DNA of 64,000 bases, taken from positions 10,217,703 through 10,281,702 of the forward strand of contig OZ038480.1 in the NCBI GenBank assembly GCA_964036315.1, written 5' to 3'. Below are positions 62,830-64,000 of the stretch, one piece after another. The DNA comes from Acanthosepion esculentum. Taxonomy: Eukaryota; Mollusca; Cephalopoda; Sepiida; Sepiidae. Position numbers and translations under genes: made by a program. The notes under the pieces are model-generated. The model did no database searches, was not told where the DNA came from, and worked only from the letters and a program-made list of their open reading frames with translations. The number at the start of each line of letters is the position of its first letter. Position 1 is the first letter of the stretch.

Positions 62830-64000
62830 CTTTAAGGCATGGGCTACCAGAAATCCCTTCAATGAGTCTATCGGAACTTTTTACAATCAATCCGAGAGCT
62901 CCAACTACAACTGCAATTATTGATGTCATCATGTGCTAATTTTTTAGTTTGCTACTTCAAGATCCTTGTATTTTGATAGATTTTGAAGATCTTCAAAGAT
63001 CCATTAAAATCTGCAGGGCCTGCCATGTCAATAATAAAACAAATTCGGTTCTTGTTGTCTTTGATCACAATGTCGGGAGGATTAGCTTTGACTGTTCCGT
63101 CTGTGTGTATTGTAAATCCTATAAAATTGTTACAGGTCCTCTCTCCGTAACCGGGTTTCGGTGGTGTTCATATCAATTTCTTGCGGTTTCCTTCCCATAA
63201 AAGTTGCATATTTTCCCGTGCAGATTTTGGCCCATTCTATCATGCCGATTTTTATATTCAATGGGTGCTAACACTGTAACCGGATACAAGATGGTCAATT
63301 GTTTCTGGATATTTATCACGCAATTTTTCAATATGCGTGTTTGGTAATTTTTAGTTGATCCCGTGCAGCTTTTAACCCTGCACTACGAAATAACTGATGG
63401 GTACATCAGCTGGTATGATACGGGTTGGGTATTAACCATGAAGAGGCTTATCTTGTCATCGTTTCTGCATTTGGTACATTGCATTTGCTTTTGCTTTCTT
63501 TCTTATGTCCTTTGCCGCTGCAGTTGGTTTATTTGCACTTCTTCACCCACTTAAAATTCCCTTAAGAATTTGTTAGCTTCCTTCATTACTGAATAAAATT
63601 CCTTATTTCTTTCATGTTCTTTGACACAGATCATCATCCAGTCTTCTGTAACTTCCCAGTATCTTTGAAGACTGATTGTTTTGTTTTTGTAAAACTGTTC
63701 TAGTTGAACTAATCCTCTGCCTCCTTTGGATCTAGGCTCATAGAGACGATCAACATCAGCATTAGGATGATGCATGCAGTGACATGTGAGAAACATTCTC
63801 GTTTTGATATCAATTTGCTTAATGTCAGTTATGTCCCCATTAAGGATGTTGAAACTGCATTGCATCACTGGGGCAGCCAAAGTGTTTATGGCTGATATTC
63901 TGTTTTATGAATTCAACTCGGTATTTAACACCAGATGCACACGCCTGTAGTATTCTTTTCTTACTTTCTCTTTCATTTGTGCATGCCGTATTCCATCTCA
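62830..64000 (-). pseudogene. R2/NeSL-like LINE, 3' half with restriction-like endonuclease
   Basis: It enters from the right edge on the minus strand: MKEKVRKEYYRRVHLVLNTE, a stop near 63,910, then AINTLAAPVMQCSFNI and TRMFLTCHCMHHPNADVDRL, YEPRSKGGRGLVQLEQFY (63,551-63,880), the thumb region after RT. A Cys zone (CTKCRNDDK), HIEKLRDKYPETIDHLVSGY, NRHDRMGQNLHGKICNFYG and PPDIVIKDNKNRICFIIDMA follow in shifting frames. The PD...D spacing fits the restriction-like endonuclease of R2-clade LINEs. EGISGSPCLKEIQ lies near 62,850. Many stops show it is dead. The 5' part lies outside the window. Confidence 0.78.

Overview
This window looks like eukaryotic, metazoan, transposon-dominated intergenic (or very long intron) DNA. 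The best guess is a coleoid cephalopod, probably an octopus. The grounds are dozens of long (AT)n tracts, several tRNA-derived SINE families, Penelope-like retroelements, RTE/R2-like LINEs and the low gene density. The organism is an inference; no host marker gene is visible. I could not recognise a single host protein-coding exon, a true tRNA/rRNA gene or a CRISPR array. Nearly all recognisable coding sequence is decayed retroelement.

Layout. 1-2.3 kb: unassigned, with two short tandem duplications. 2.3-2.7 kb: a SINE and a LINE 3' scrap. 2.71-7.91 kb: an almost complete Ty1/copia element on the minus strand, with both LTRs, 5-bp target duplication, primer binding site, polypurine tract and gag-PR-IN-RT-RH in order, broken by stops, frameshifts and a catalytic Asp-to-Gly change. 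7.95-8.3 kb: an inverted-repeat element related to the 107-bp satellite at 57.6-59.1 kb. 9.5-13.4 kb: AT/GT tracts, a Penelope scrap joined to a hammerhead-ribozyme core, and a zinc-finger-tailed LINE interrupted by a solo copia LTR. 13.4-25 kb: sparse in recognisable elements. 25.5-29.1 kb: three copies of a GC-rich, hairpin-rich repeat and a 66-bp minisatellite. 28.5-31.2 kb: SINE heads. 31.8-38.6 kb: many (AT)n tracts, an inverted repeat carrying a pogo/Tigger-like MITE, a SINE and a GC-rich island. 38.85-42.9 kb: two tandem RTE-type LINE copies, one split by an LTR and the other by a SINE. 44.2-50.7 kb: LINE endonuclease remnant, Penelope fragments, a 300-bp near-perfect palindrome and a hammerhead-ribozyme motif. 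50.7-57.2 kb: AT-rich DNA, hairpins, SINE and LINE scraps. 57.6-59.1 kb: 107-bp satellite. 59.4-62.7 kb: more ribozyme-bearing repeats, a LINE 3' end and (AT)n tracts. 62.8-64 kb: 3' half of an R2/NeSL-like LINE running off the right edge.

Connections worth keeping. (1) Hammerhead-ribozyme motifs of at least two sequence families recur on both strands, some physically joined to Penelope-like sequence. (2) Two zinc-finger LINE 3' ends and a SINE 3' end share the same tail, which runs straight into (AT)n in several copies, suggesting that many AT microsatellites began as retroelement 3' tails. (3) A three-copy GC-rich repeat has conserved hairpins, UNCG tetraloops and at least one compensatory base-pair change, as expected for a structured RNA I cannot name. 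All functional statements are from reading the sequence; no database search or folding program was run.
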